A DNA stretch of 64,000 nt, taken from positions 248,001-312,000 of the forward strand of contig CAVYYU010000008.1 of the NCBI GenBank assembly GCA_963772805.1. The letters run 5' to 3'. Source of the stretch: Legionella_A sp963772805 (GTDB taxonomy: Bacteria; Pseudomonadota; Gammaproteobacteria; Legionellales; Legionellaceae). The notes under the pieces were generated by a model that saw only the letters and a list, made by a program, of their open reading frames with translations, was not told the origin of the DNA and did no database searches. Shown piece by piece: positions 34,814-43,805 of this stretch. A program made the translations under genes and the position numbers. The stretch's first letter is position 1; each line of letters begins with the position of its first letter.

Positions 34814-35627
34814 TTTTAAATCCTTTTAATACTCATGCGGTAATCGCTTCTTGCCGCGTCGTAATATAATATTCACGTTGACCTAATTTAACCGCCAGAT
34901 TTTCCAGTCGATATCACCATGTTGCACTGTGCGTGCGACTATAAAATTAACTTAACCTCATGTTCGACTTTTCTCAGATATAACCGATCCATATTTAATC
35001 CAAAATAGGGTTTAATGTAATGAACCCTTCCTCCAACTGAGTTGATATTTAGATTGTTTAGCGACTCAAATTAAGATGTTTGGATGGGGGTAATCATTTA
35101 ATAGAAATTCATTTTTCTGGTATTGCTGCAGCCTATTGTTGTATGGGTCTCATCACCTTAAAAAGGCCAGCATTCAACTAACATGAAGAATTCATAATGC
35201 AAGATACTAAGGTATTAGGGATAGATTTGGCAAAGGATATTTTTTAATTAGGTTTTTTTACAGGAAGGGGAGAGATTTAGTTTTGTTGTAAGTCTGCCAT
35301 AGAAACCTTTAGATAGGTAGCGAGGTCCATACTATTACGTCACTGCAATGCTGGATTGAAACTACTGATTTTGTGCGCAAATACAATAGATACACACTTG
35401 TTGGAAAAAAAGTGAAAATAACAGGTTTCTAACGTTAATCTGACGTAATTTTTCTGTTGTAAGGCCACTGTATATGGCTTTTTTTAAGCGTTTTAGTTTG
35501 AATGTTTGATTGATCGTTTATGGATTTTTCAAATAGTTCTTGAATATCACTAAGGATGCCTGTCAAGATGGTTCTTGTTGACAATAGTTTTTTAAAAAAC
35601 TAATAGCCACCATGAGATGGAGGACAT
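34814..35627. other. Long intergenic region upstream of the cytochrome-porin operon
   Basis: About 810 bases with no intact gene. It must contain the operon promoter on the minus strand. At 35197-35247 lies a short IS110-type relic, listed separately. The rest shows long T and A runs but no recognisable RNA gene, operator or repeat. Confidence 0.5.
35197..35247 (+). pseudogene. IS110-family transposase fragment
   Basis: A frame of 16 codons then stop encodes MQDTKVLGIDLAKDIF, which matches the conserved start of IS110/IS1111 transposases (K-x-x-GIDLAK-x-x-F) including the first DEDD aspartate. The rest of the transposase is missing, so this is a relic. Confidence 0.65.
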
Positions 35628-36029
35628 ATGCCAACAGAATCAAAGCATTGTTCGGAATCAAGACTTTCACTCTACAAGAAACCATTAAGATACATTCCCA
35701 AAGCGGAGTTTAATTTAGTGCTCGGACTTTCGGTAACTTTCCTTGCCTATGACGCAGAGTGTAATCTAATCGCAGGATTAACCTTATTATTCACGCTAGT
35801 AAGTTATAAAATTCAAAAAAAAGAGCAAGATGAGCTTCTTAGAAAATACACTGAACTTGTTACTCTCAGGAATTACCATAATGAAACTGATGCAGCTCAA
35901 TATAAGTCCGATATAGAGTTACAAAAGATATTAAGGGGATTAACACATCGCTTTTTTCAAAATTCTAAAGATGAACCGCAAGACAATTTCGGAGTAATCA
36001 AAAACGCTATGGCAATTAAATTCAGTTAA
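35628..36029 (+). CDS. Hypothetical small membrane protein (133 aa)
   Basis: A 133-residue frame with a strong ribosome binding site (ATGGAGG, 5-6 bases before ATG). A hydrophobic stretch at about residues 28-62 (FNLVLGLSVTFLAYDAECNLIAGLTLLFTLVSYKI) could be two short membrane helices; the remainder is charged and helical, with KKEQDELLRKYTEL. No family recognised. It is divergent from the cytochrome operon and followed by a 9-bp-stem hairpin and a palindromic repeat. Confidence 0.6.
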   Translation: MPTESKHCSESRLSLYKKPLRYIPKAEFNLVLGLSVTFLAYDAECNLIAGLTLLFTLVSYKIQKKEQDELLRKYTELVTLRNYHNETDAAQYKSDIELQKILRGLTHRFFQNSKDEPQDNFGVIKNAMAIKFS

Positions 36030-36038
36030 AAACTGCTC

Positions 36039-36078
36039 TTGTAGCCTGGATTATGACGGCGTCAAATTTAGGCTACAA
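36039..36078 (+). terminator. Hairpin downstream of the small membrane protein gene
   Basis: Nine-base arms (36039-36047 and 36070-36078) are perfect inverted copies around a 22-base loop, 10 bases after the stop codon. No U tract follows, so this is either a weak terminator or part of the adjacent repeat. Confidence 0.4.
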
Positions 36079-36094
36079 CGGCTACAGACCCGAG

Positions 36095-36266
36095 GTACCG
36101 TTTCTATTTAGTTTGACAGGTTGTTGTAGGTTGGTGCTGAGCGGTAGCGAAGCCCAACAAGGGAGGCTCGCGTGCCACGACTGTTGGGCTTCGCTACCGC
36201 TCAGCGCCAACCTACTGTTCGAATAAATAATAACCATTTTGTACAGGGAAACAATGAAAACGGTAC
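36095..36266. repeat. GTACC-ended palindromic repeat, copy B (complete)
   Basis: The best-preserved member: 172 bases from GTACCGTTT to AAAACGGTAC. The core is a 34-bp near-perfect palindrome, 36126-36159 against 36182-36215, around a 22-base loop. It ends only a few bases from the stop codon of the amino acid permease gene and could fold as a terminator for it. Confidence 0.8.
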
Positions 36267-36269
36267 TAG

Positions 36270-37718
36270 TCAATTCCGCTTTGGAAAGATATCTGAAAAT
36301 TGAATGTGTTTGTTATTGAGTAATCCAAGTTGGCGTTTTTTATCCAAGTCAAAATATTTATAAATTGCAATGGGTATAAACAGGGTGATGAAGCCAATGG
36401 TAAACGCTATTTTATAGGTAGGATCTTGATTCAGAAAAAGAAACACCAAACAACCTACCATTAATACGATAGCGACTATGCCGGTATAGGGAGAGCCTGG
36501 TGTCTTGTAGCGTAGATTATCGGTTGTATAGCCCGCTTTGTACAAACGGCGTCGAAAATTAATTTGCGCCCAGCAAAGCGATATCCAGGCAATTGCACCG
36601 GTAAATCCCGATACCAGCAATAGCGCGATATACAACATGGTTTGACCAAAGAAAAATCCAGCAAGCAACAAAATCCATATTGAAACCAACGTTACGATAC
36701 CTGCATTTTGCGGTACTGCATTATGGTTAAGTTTCGCTAATCGGGCGGGAGCCATGCCGTTGCGTGCTAACGCATGCAATGAACGCACAATCCCATACAC
36801 ACCAGAATTTGAACAGGATAAAGTAGCCGTCAGGGTGACAAAACTTGTGACAACGCCTGCCCATTTTAAACCATACAAATTGAGTGCATCGGCAAATACA
36901 GAGTTAGCAAGCCCTGCCTTTTGCCACGGGAAAATTAATACTAGACAAAATACCGGGATAATATAAATGAAGAGAATACGGAAAGTAACATTGCGGATAG
37001 CACTTGGAATCATACGAGCCGGGTCAATCGACTCGCCGGCGGCAAGGCCAATGATTTCAGAACCCTGATAATTGACCAAGAGCAGCACCATTGCTGTAAG
37101 CAGAGCCATACCACCATTTGGAAATAAACCGCCTTGATCAAAGATATATTTTCCGCCAATCATACCCGCAGGTTGGTCGCCATGAATAACACCAAAGAAG
37201 ATTAACAAGGCAAGAATGGTAAAACCAAATAATGCGAGGATTTTGACGATAGCTAACCAAAATTCAATTTCACCAAAGGTACCGACTTTGGCAATATTAA
37301 TATAGGTAATCAAGCAACCAAAACAAACGGCCCAAACATAGCCATTTACGCCTGTAAAATGTTCCATGATAATCCCACCAGCGACGCATTCGGCAGGTAT
37401 ATAGGCGACCCAACTGATCCAATATGACCAACCAACCCCGCAGGCGAGGGAGGGAGAAATGAAGTCGGCAGTATAATTAATGAAGGAGCCTGAAATCGGA
37501 ATGGCAACGGCGAGCTCACCCATGCACAGCATGGTCAAATAGATGATTAGGCCACCGAGGATATAAGCCAGAAAAACAGAGGGTCCGACTTGACTAATTA
37601 CGGCACCTGTTCCGAGAAAATAGCCAGATCCGATAATTCCACCTAAAGCAATCAGTTGGACATGCCGGGTTTTAAGGGCACGCTGAAACTCTCCATCATG
37701 AATTGGTTTGTTATTCAT
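36270..37718 (-). CDS. APC-family amino acid permease
   Basis: A 482-residue inner-membrane transporter with twelve helices. The unwound helix-1 motif IALGGIIGSGYFLGTG and the following GPSVFLAYILGGLIIYLTMLCMGELAVAIP place it in the amino-acid transporter (AAT) branch of the APC superfamily, together with NYQGSEIIGLAAGES and CSNSGVYGIVRSLHALARNGMAP. It imports an amino acid by proton symport; substrate is not readable. The ATG at 37718 is chosen, since the open frame to 37889 adds a charged leader absent from the family. Confidence 0.92.
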   Translation of the reverse strand: MNNKPIHDGEFQRALKTRHVQLIALGGIIGSGYFLGTGAVISQVGPSVFLAYILGGLIIYLTMLCMGELAVAIPISGSFINYTADFISPSLACGVGWSYWISWVAYIPAECVAGGIIMEHFTGVNGYVWAVCFGCLITYINIAKVGTFGEIEFWLAIVKILALFGFTILALLIFFGVIHGDQPAGMIGGKYIFDQGGLFPNGGMALLTAMVLLLVNYQGSEIIGLAAGESIDPARMIPSAIRNVTFRILFIYIIPVFCLVLIFPWQKAGLANSVFADALNLYGLKWAGVVTSFVTLTATLSCSNSGVYGIVRSLHALARNGMAPARLAKLNHNAVPQNAGIVTLVSIWILLLAGFFFGQTMLYIALLLVSGFTGAIAWISLCWAQINFRRRLYKAGYTTDNLRYKTPGSPYTGIVAIVLMVGCLVFLFLNQDPTYKIAFTIGFITLFIPIAIYKYFDLDKKRQLGLLNNKHIQFSDIFPKRN

Positions 37719-37901
37719 TGTATTTGGATTAGTCACTAACTGTTTGTCCCTCGAATTATATGAAATAAGGTGCTGGCGCGAATTGTATAATAATTTTATT
37801 TTTTGTCTATATTTTTTATATATAAATTCAATAATAAATTTATAATAGAGATAGTATGGTTTATACCATGTGAGCGGTATAACAGGCATGATGTTAGCGT
37901 T

Positions 37902-37989
37902 TGGCGGAGAGAGAGGGATTCGAACCCTCGATACGTTTCCGTATACACACTTTCCAGGCGTGCGCCTTCAGCCACTCGGCCACCTCTCC
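37902..37989 (-). tRNA. tRNA-Ser (anticodon GGA)
   Basis: On the minus strand an 88-base class II tRNA starts GGAGAGG and ends with an encoded CCA. The acceptor stem pairs GGAGAGG with TCTCTCC (one G-T). The anticodon loop reads CTGGAAA, giving GGA. A long variable arm (GTGTGTATACGGAAACGTATC) and the T-loop GGTTCGAATCC are present, as expected for serine. IS-A copy 2 is inserted about 50 bases upstream. Confidence 0.96.
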
Positions 37990-38144
37990 CAAGTGCGCAA
38001 GAATATACCTGAACGGGTTAAAAATCAATCCTGAATTTATTTACGAGTTGCCTCAAAAGAAATGTTACCGAAAACAGGAAATTTTAGATTCGTTGCCTCA
38101 TAACTTATGTTACCGAAGAAAAATAATAATAAGGGACATTTTTT

Positions 38145-39326
38145 ATGGGGAAGTTATCGATGGAGCTTTACTTAAAAAATTTGTCTAAACGTTACCATGC
38201 TGCAGGAAAGCGTGATAAAGGCATCATCCTGCAAGAATTATGTGAATCGAGTGGCTATCACAAGAAGCATGCTATTCGATTGCTGAATGCTGTCCCAAAG
38301 AAGCAGAAACGTAAAATAAAGACAGGTAGGCCTAGCATATATCCAGAAAATCTTTATCTGGAGCCATTAAAGCGGATTTGGCTATTAAGCGACCAACTTT
38401 GTGGAAAACGATTGAAAATGGCCTTGCCGCTTTGGTTGCCTTATTATGGTGAGGCTTATGGTGCATTAGATCCCGGGGTATATGAGGGTTTATTATCGAT
38501 GAGCGCTGCAACCATCGACCGATTGCTCATCCCATTGCGCGTGAAATATAAACGTTCATACGGTGGCACAAAGCCTGGCAGTATATTAAAAAAACATATT
38601 CCAGTAAAAACAAATCAGTGGGATGAAGACAGGCCTGGCTATCTAGAAGCGGATACGGTGGCTCACTGTGGGTCATCCCTGAATGGCAGCTTTGTATGGA
38701 GTCTAACGATGACCGATATAAACTGCGGATGGACTGAGCTTAGAGCCGTTTGGAACAAAGGGGCTACTGGCGTGGTATCGCAGATAAAAGATATTGAAGA
38801 GAACTTACCTTTTCTTATTTTGGGATTTGATTGTGATAATGGCTCTGAATTTCTCAATTGGCATTTAATGCATTATTTTTCGAACGAGGCAGGTGCTCAT
38901 AGGATCCATTTTACTCGTTCTAGGCCTTATCATAGTGATGATAATGCCCATGTTGAGCAAAAAAATTGGACTCATGTAAGGCAATTAATGGGTTATTCTC
39001 GCCTTGATAATGAAGCCCTTGTTGAGTTGATGAATGACCTTTATAAAAATGAAGTGTCCCAAATGAATAATTTTTTTCTTCCCAACTTTAAACTTATTGA
39101 AAAACAGAGGGTTCAAGCCAAAATTATAAGGAAACATAGCAAGCCAGAAACACCTTATCAACGCTTAATTAAGTCAGAACATATCAGTGAGGACAAGAAA
39201 AAAGAACTAACAGAAGCTTACAATCAACTGAACCCGTTTATGCTACAGAAAACGATCCAAAAAAAATTAAAACGAATTTTTTCATTGGTAAATATCAAAA
39301 CCGATTCAAAAATGCGCTATATTTAA
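38145..39326 (+). CDS. DDE transposase of IS-A, copy 2
   Basis: Identical in protein sequence to the transposase at 10666-11847 (catalytic D170, D231, E271), intact and preceded by the same ribosome binding site. Two identical direct copies 27.5 kb apart offer a substrate for homologous recombination that would delete the intervening trp, lpt, mla-murA and cytochrome genes, several of which are essential. Confidence 0.9.
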   Translation: MGKLSMELYLKNLSKRYHAAGKRDKGIILQELCESSGYHKKHAIRLLNAVPKKQKRKIKTGRPSIYPENLYLEPLKRIWLLSDQLCGKRLKMALPLWLPYYGEAYGALDPGVYEGLLSMSAATIDRLLIPLRVKYKRSYGGTKPGSILKKHIPVKTNQWDEDRPGYLEADTVAHCGSSLNGSFVWSLTMTDINCGWTELRAVWNKGATGVVSQIKDIEENLPFLILGFDCDNGSEFLNWHLMHYFSNEAGAHRIHFTRSRPYHSDDNAHVEQKNWTHVRQLMGYSRLDNEALVELMNDLYKNEVSQMNNFFLPNFKLIEKQRVQAKIIRKHSKPETPYQRLIKSEHISEDKKKELTEAYNQLNPFMLQKTIQKKLKRIFSLVNIKTDSKMRYI

Positions 39327-39330
39327 ACAT

Positions 39331-39433
39331 ACGGTGCAGCCGGGGACGGCGATGACCGTGAGGATATAAACGAAGGGGCCTCATTACCGGCCCCTTCACC
39401 CCGCTAGGATATTTATAGAGGATATTTATGTTA
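39331..39433 (+). other. Conserved non-coding module of IS-A, copy 2
   Basis: Same nested hairpin and downstream blocks as at 11852-11954, here between the second transposase and the right end of the element. Confidence 0.5.
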
Positions 39434-39567
39434 ATCAAGTCTCAGTTCGGTAACATGAGTTATGAGGCAACGAAAAGACCCTTGGGTAACATTTACTTAT
39501 GAGGCAACTGGTTTATCAAATCAGTACAAGTTGTTTATACTTAAACTAATAAACAAAAGGATGTGAA

Positions 39568-40017
39568 ATGATGAACAGAATTCTAGGATTATTGATTGGC
39601 GTCTCTGTTTCTGTCCAGGCTTACGCATTCCCGTGTTTCATTACCATGGTGAAAGACAGCTGTTGGACAAAGTATAATGTGACCGTTAATGTCTTTGATG
39701 CATCGAATGACAAGCAAGTAGTTACGGTGCTTATTCCTTCTGAATCCTCGTGGGCAAGGCAAGCGTTTAGCTGTGAACCGCAACAAAAACTCAAGTTTCA
39801 GGCACAATTTACGCCTGTATTTTGGGAGCATGATGCGGGAAAAACTTATGATGCTGAACATTACTGGACCATGCCAGAGGAAATAAAAAAGGGTGAAACC
39901 GCTTGGAATATTACGATCTGTTATCCTCGTGAGTTTTCTGGTGTGCCATTTCCGCCAGAAGGTACTAATGATTGTAAATGTGATACAGCCAGCATACCTC
40001 CAGTTAAACCGCAGTAA
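39568..40017 (+). CDS. Hypothetical secreted protein (149 aa)
   Basis: Signal peptide residues 1-20 (MMNRILGLLIGVSVSVQAYA), then a Cys-containing beta-rich domain (FPCFITMVKDSCWTKYNVTVNVFDA) with six or seven cysteines likely to form disulfides, and a Pro-rich tail. A clear AAAGGA lies before the ATG. I do not recognise a named family, but small periplasmic proteins of this look occur in Legionella-type genomes. It begins 57 bases after the right end of IS-A copy 2. Confidence 0.7.
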   Translation: MMNRILGLLIGVSVSVQAYAFPCFITMVKDSCWTKYNVTVNVFDASNDKQVVTVLIPSESSWARQAFSCEPQQKLKFQAQFTPVFWEHDAGKTYDAEHYWTMPEEIKKGETAWNITICYPREFSGVPFPPEGTNDCKCDTASIPPVKPQ

Positions 40018-40104
40018 CCCACATCGCAAAGCATCGTGGCGCTCCGGCGCCGCTTTGTGTATGATTCGAATCCAGAATTTTTAATTTATTCTTTCTGCCC
40101 GGAG

Positions 40105-41196
40105 ATGCCTGAATTGATTAGTTTACGAAATAAAATTGGCCAAATGTTGATTATGGGCTTTTCTGGTTGTGAGATAGATGACAACAGTCCAGTGGTCAAA
40201 TGGTTAAAGGAAGACGGGCTTGGTGGCGTGTTGTTATTTGATTTTGATATGCCAGCCAATTGTTATGGCAAGAATCTAAAGAATCGTGAACAAATTCGCA
40301 CATTGACCAAGCAGTTAAATCACTACAACGATATGGCTGGTAGCGATCACGATAGATTACCTTTATTTATTGCTATCGATTATGAGGGTGGTGCTGTTGA
40401 TCGTCTGAGTAAAATAGAAGGATGCATGACGACTATGAAGCCTTGCGATCAGGCTTTGCTTTCTGATGACGCATTGTATGCGGAAGCTGAAAAAATGGCC
40501 GTTACGCTCGATAGTCTTGGCTTCAATCTTAATTTTTCACCCGTGGTTGATCTTGATTTAACAGCAAACCAAGGAATTATTGGCCGACTGGGACGAAGTT
40601 TTTCATCACAACCAAAGCAAGTAGTACGGGCGGCCAGGCAATTTGTAAAGGCATTTAACCATAAAGGTCTTGCAGCGGCGTATAAACACTTCCCAGGTCA
40701 TGGCAGTGCCGCTGGTGATACGCATGAAGGTTTTGTCGACGTAACAGAAAGTTTCCAACCTAGTGAACTTGAACCTTATGCCACGTTGTTGCAGGATAAA
40801 GATACGGCTGTGATGGTGATGACAGCTCATGTAATCAACCGTCATTTAGATGCCAGCGGTGTTCCTGCGACATTGTCCTATCCGATTCTTACCGGTTTAT
40901 TACGACATAAAATAGGTTATGACGGCGTAATCGTAAGCGATGACTTGCAAATGCAGGCGATAAGCAAACATTATTCCATTGATGAGGCTCTCAGTTTAAC
41001 CATAAATGCTGGCGCTGACATGGTAATTTTTGGCAATCAGCTGGGAAAAATCACCGCAACTGAAGTTGTGGATCGCATTGAGCATTTGGTCAAAACCAAT
41101 GTCGTCGAGATATCCCGTATTGAACAGGCGTATCAAAACATTGTTCGTTTAAAACAGATGCAAGCTTGTTTAACAGCTGACGTTGCAATTAGTTAG
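40105..41196 (+). CDS. nagZ: Beta-N-acetylhexosaminidase (GH3)
   Basis: NagZ cleaves GlcNAc from GlcNAc-anhydroMurNAc peptides in the cytoplasm, feeding AnmK. The 363 residues show LRNKIGQMLIMGF, PLFIAIDYEGGAVDRL, NLNFSPVVDLDL, the catalytic-loop motif AAYKHFPGHGSAAGDTHEG with the His-Asp dyad, and the nucleophile in GVIVSDDLQM. Start 40105 is chosen because it fits the family; a GTG frame extends to 40036. The ASAGDTH-like loop is well kept, so the enzyme should be active. Some members also contribute to beta-lactamase induction. Confidence 0.94.
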   Translation: MPELISLRNKIGQMLIMGFSGCEIDDNSPVVKWLKEDGLGGVLLFDFDMPANCYGKNLKNREQIRTLTKQLNHYNDMAGSDHDRLPLFIAIDYEGGAVDRLSKIEGCMTTMKPCDQALLSDDALYAEAEKMAVTLDSLGFNLNFSPVVDLDLTANQGIIGRLGRSFSSQPKQVVRAARQFVKAFNHKGLAAAYKHFPGHGSAAGDTHEGFVDVTESFQPSELEPYATLLQDKDTAVMVMTAHVINRHLDASGVPATLSYPILTGLLRHKIGYDGVIVSDDLQMQAISKHYSIDEALSLTINAGADMVIFGNQLGKITATEVVDRIEHLVKTNVVEISRIEQAYQNIVRLKQMQACLTADVAIS

Positions 41197-41251
41197 ATAA
41201 ATTCTTAGAGCGTGTTGTTACGAGATGTAATGGCTGTAAATCCGCCTTAAT

Positions 41252-41423
41252 TTCCGCTTCCATTTAGTTTTGACCTGTTGTTGTAGGTTGGCGCAGAGCG
41301 GTAGCGAAGCCCAACAAGGGCGATTCCCATGCCATGATTGTTGGGCTTCGCTGTGCTCAGCGCCAACCTACGGTACGAATATATAACGACCATTTTGTAC
41401 AGACTAACCGGTCAAAACCTAAT
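41252..41423. repeat. GTACC-ended palindromic repeat, copy C
   Basis: Core palindrome 41283-41317 against 41338-41371, with GTAGGTTGGCGCAGAGCGG and its complement. Flanks contain TTTAGTTTTGACC on the left and GGTCAAAACCTAA on the right, the same inner terminal repeat as copies A and B. Lies between nagZ and the F-box-like gene. Confidence 0.75.
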
Positions 41424-41446
41424 ATTTAAATACGTGGAAAAATTTT

Positions 41447-42238
41447 ATGCCATCAACGCTAGAGAATTTAATTGCAACACCAGGACTTAGAACCCATTTA
41501 CTCCAATATCTTGATCAATGCGATATTTCGAAACTTTCCATAACATCTAAAACAATTTATTCTATTTTTAACTCAAAATTAAATTATCTAGAGCTAAAGG
41601 ATGATATTAATGAGCTACAAGAGATGCTTGTAAGAGTTAAGCCTAGAGTAAATAAATACAATTTTCACGACAAAGGATTTGCGTTTTTTAACGGATGTAA
41701 TGGATATATAATTACTGCTATAAATACTACTATAAAATTTATGCTCCCGAAAATCCCCGGCCTTTTATTGCTTTCACAGATCATCAAGTTCCCCGATGAA
41801 CCACATGATAACAAGCCTTTTAATAGGGGGGATTCATTAGAAATAGTTATGGCATGTTTTTTTGTAATAACAATAATGTCATTTTGTGGAGCATGCATAT
41901 CTTTTGAGTGCAAAAAACATTTCAGCAAAATAAGTGATGATGACTGGCAAATTTTACTCAATATTAAAAATAAATACCCATCGCTATCTACAAATACCAT
42001 TACCAATATCAGTGCATTACGCCAAAATCCAACTTATGAAGCTAGCTATAAAGGTGATGCAATACGTCAGGTTGAAAACTTACTGGAACTATTAAAATCA
42101 GTGGCGATCAAATCACCTCTAGCAGAACTTCAGATCAAGATAACAGAGCAGAAAAATAGCATTGATGAAAAAAGTGATGATTCTGATAGTGAAGCATGTG
42201 ACTCCTATCTGCCATTATTAGCGCCAATGCGTCGCTAG
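41447..42238 (+). CDS. F-box-like membrane protein, candidate effector
   Basis: A 263-residue protein. Residues 4-45 resemble a eukaryotic F-box: LENLIATPGLRTHLLQYLDQCDISKLSITSKTIYSIF has the L-x5-L-x5-YL-x3-D-x2-x-L-x3-SK spacing. A hydrophobic helix at about 131-152 and a weaker one near 85-112 suggest membrane insertion. The end is a predicted helix plus acidic tail. In Legionella-type bacteria F-box effectors recruit host SCF ubiquitin ligases. No Sec signal; secretion cannot be judged. It is AT-rich and stands beside another eukaryotic-like gene. Confidence 0.65.
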   Translation: MPSTLENLIATPGLRTHLLQYLDQCDISKLSITSKTIYSIFNSKLNYLELKDDINELQEMLVRVKPRVNKYNFHDKGFAFFNGCNGYIITAINTTIKFMLPKIPGLLLLSQIIKFPDEPHDNKPFNRGDSLEIVMACFFVITIMSFCGACISFECKKHFSKISDDDWQILLNIKNKYPSLSTNTITNISALRQNPTYEASYKGDAIRQVENLLELLKSVAIKSPLAELQIKITEQKNSIDEKSDDSDSEACDSYLPLLAPMRR

Positions 42239-42450
42239 TAATGGTATTGGCTGGCCAATGATGATCCTGCCTTGATTTGTCGGACATCATACTGAGAGAG
42301 TCAAAAGTTCATTGTGTTGCATTTATATATGACACAATGGACTTGCTCACTTTTTAAATATCAGCTGTCGCAGCTAGTAAAGAATTTAACTCGGGAACAT
42401 TTTACTGCAATAAGTCCATATCTAAAAACAGGGGAATACCTGAAGTTCTG

Positions 42451-42606
42451 ATGCTTGCCGTGCTTAATCAACCGGAGGCAGTGGCAGTTATTCTTGATGG
42501 AATCCCAGCTAATAGATTTGAACAGGTTTTATTGCGTGTTGCCCATAGAGTTGGTGTTATTTTAGACAGCATCTATACTGAGATAAAGGCTTGGTTTGCT
42601 TTATAA
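42451..42606 (+). pseudogene. Degraded ankyrin-like repeat fragment
   Basis: A 51-codon open piece encodes LAVLNQPEAVAVILDGIPANRFEQVLLRV, which is clearly related to the repeat unit of the next gene (AAKYHPKTVAVILDRTPANQLEQVLFQRT), followed by a divergent VGVILDSI end. No start or domain partner is kept. It is a remnant of a duplicated J-domain/ankyrin-like gene. Confidence 0.7.
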
Positions 42607-42623
42607 AAAGGGGTGCATGTGCC

Positions 42624-43805
42624 ATGGCTAAGAAACATTATGAAACATTAGGTGTCGCTGAGAACGCTACGGAAGATGAGATTAAAAAGGCTTTTCGTAG
42701 ATTGGCGATGAAATGGCATCCTGATAAGCACATAAATGAGCCCAAGGAACAGCAAGAAGCGGCGGAGGAAAAATTCAAGAAGTATTCTGGTGCTTATGAT
42801 ATTTTATCTGATAAAGAAAAGCGCCCCCAATATGATAACGGAAATATGGATGAGATGGGAAATCCTACACGTACACGGCCACAGCCAAAACCAAAACCAA
42901 AACCAAAACCAAAACCAAAACAGCAGCCATTGCAAAGGGATCAATTTGGCTATAATGCCCTGATGCGTGCTGTGAAATCTGACCCGGAAACTGTGGCAGT
43001 TATTCTTGATAGAACGCCAGCCAATATGCTTGAAGAGGTTTTAACGCAAACGACTATAGATGGTGGCGAGAATGCCCTGATGCTTGCCGCGAAATATCAC
43101 CCGAAGACGGTGGCAGTTATTCTTGATAGAACGCCAGCTAATCAGCTTGAACAGGTTTTATTTCAAAGGACTAAATATGACGATAATGTCCTGGCGTTTG
43201 TCGCGCGCCACCACCCTGAGGTGGGGGTGGTTATTCTTGAAGCTATTGCATTATCAGGAGCTGATCTTGATCTAAAATATAAGTATATGAAAAGAGGGCT
43301 TAACATGATAGATGAGGCTCTGAAAGGAAAGTCTGGCAAGCTAACTGATGTGCTACCAGCTAATTCACCGGTTTTTAAAATATTCTGGGAAAAGGATCTT
43401 CGAGACCTTCTTGAACGGTTGAAGCCCGCCGATGCTGCGCTTAATCCAGAGTCAAAACAAATGAAATTATATAGTTCATTAAGCCAGGATTTAAACGGGT
43501 ATCTAGTATCACCTAAAGCACCTGAGAATTTAAAGCATTTTCATAATTCGTGGGATAAGCAAATTAATGCGGCGCGTCAAGATAAGCAATTAACAAGTGG
43601 TGTTCAAGTTAAAGATATATTAAAAACCATAGGGCTAATACTTTCCGTTATTGGGATTATTTTTTTGGTTTACCATGCTAGTAAGAATCATGCTAAAAAT
43701 CGCAGTATGCTTTTTAAAAGTAGATTTGAAGAAACCATCAATAAAACACAAGATAAAGCGCATGATGCAGTTGCTGGTGAAAAGGGCGATATAAATAAGC
43801 CATAA
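42624..43805 (+). CDS. J-domain protein with ankyrin-like repeats, candidate effector
   Basis: A 393-residue protein. Residues 4-70: DnaJ J-domain with the HPD tripeptide at 32-34, which activates Hsp70. Residues 87-99: Pro-Lys repeat. Residues 108-208: two or three units of ALM-x-A-K-x-x-P-x-TVAVILDRTPAN-x-L, resembling ankyrin-type repeats. Residues 332-350: one membrane helix (TIGLILSVIGIIFLVYH) near the C-terminus. It lacks the G/F and zinc domains of housekeeping DnaJ. The build suggests a tail-anchored co-chaperone aimed at host Hsp70, which is inference. The start at 42624 has AAGGGG upstream. Confidence 0.75.
   Translation: MAKKHYETLGVAENATEDEIKKAFRRLAMKWHPDKHINEPKEQQEAAEEKFKKYSGAYDILSDKEKRPQYDNGNMDEMGNPTRTRPQPKPKPKPKPKPKQQPLQRDQFGYNALMRAVKSDPETVAVILDRTPANMLEEVLTQTTIDGGENALMLAAKYHPKTVAVILDRTPANQLEQVLFQRTKYDDNVLAFVARHHPEVGVVILEAIALSGADLDLKYKYMKRGLNMIDEALKGKSGKLTDVLPANSPVFKIFWEKDLRDLLERLKPADAALNPESKQMKLYSSLSQDLNGYLVSPKAPENLKHFHNSWDKQINAARQDKQLTSGVQVKDILKTIGLILSVIGIIFLVYHASKNHAKNRSMLFKSRFEETINKTQDKAHDAVAGEKGDINKP
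42885..42920 (+). repeat. Hexanucleotide repeat CCAAAA x6
   Basis: Six tandem CCAAAA units inside the J-domain gene encode the Pro-Lys linker. Because the unit is six bases, slippage changes linker length by two residues without frameshift. Confidence 0.85.

Larger units (their letters stand above)
38042..39511 (+). mobile_element. Insertion sequence IS-A, copy 2
   Basis: Same 1,470 bases as copy 1, offset by exactly 27,479, with the same double repeats at each end. A possible 5-bp target duplication TTTAT lies at 38036-38040 and 39512-39516, but copy 1 lacks an equivalent, so the true tips are uncertain. The identity of the two copies points to recent transposition. Confidence 0.88.

Noticed and set aside
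36126..36215. Direct/inverted repeats considered as a CRISPR array
   Set aside because: Only one palindrome per site, no regularly spaced repeats or spacers, and no cas genes in the window.
42591..43805. J-domain gene as housekeeping dnaJ
   Set aside because: No Gly/Phe region, no zinc-finger CxxCxGxG repeats, no dnaK or grpE nearby; ankyrin-like repeats and a tail anchor instead.
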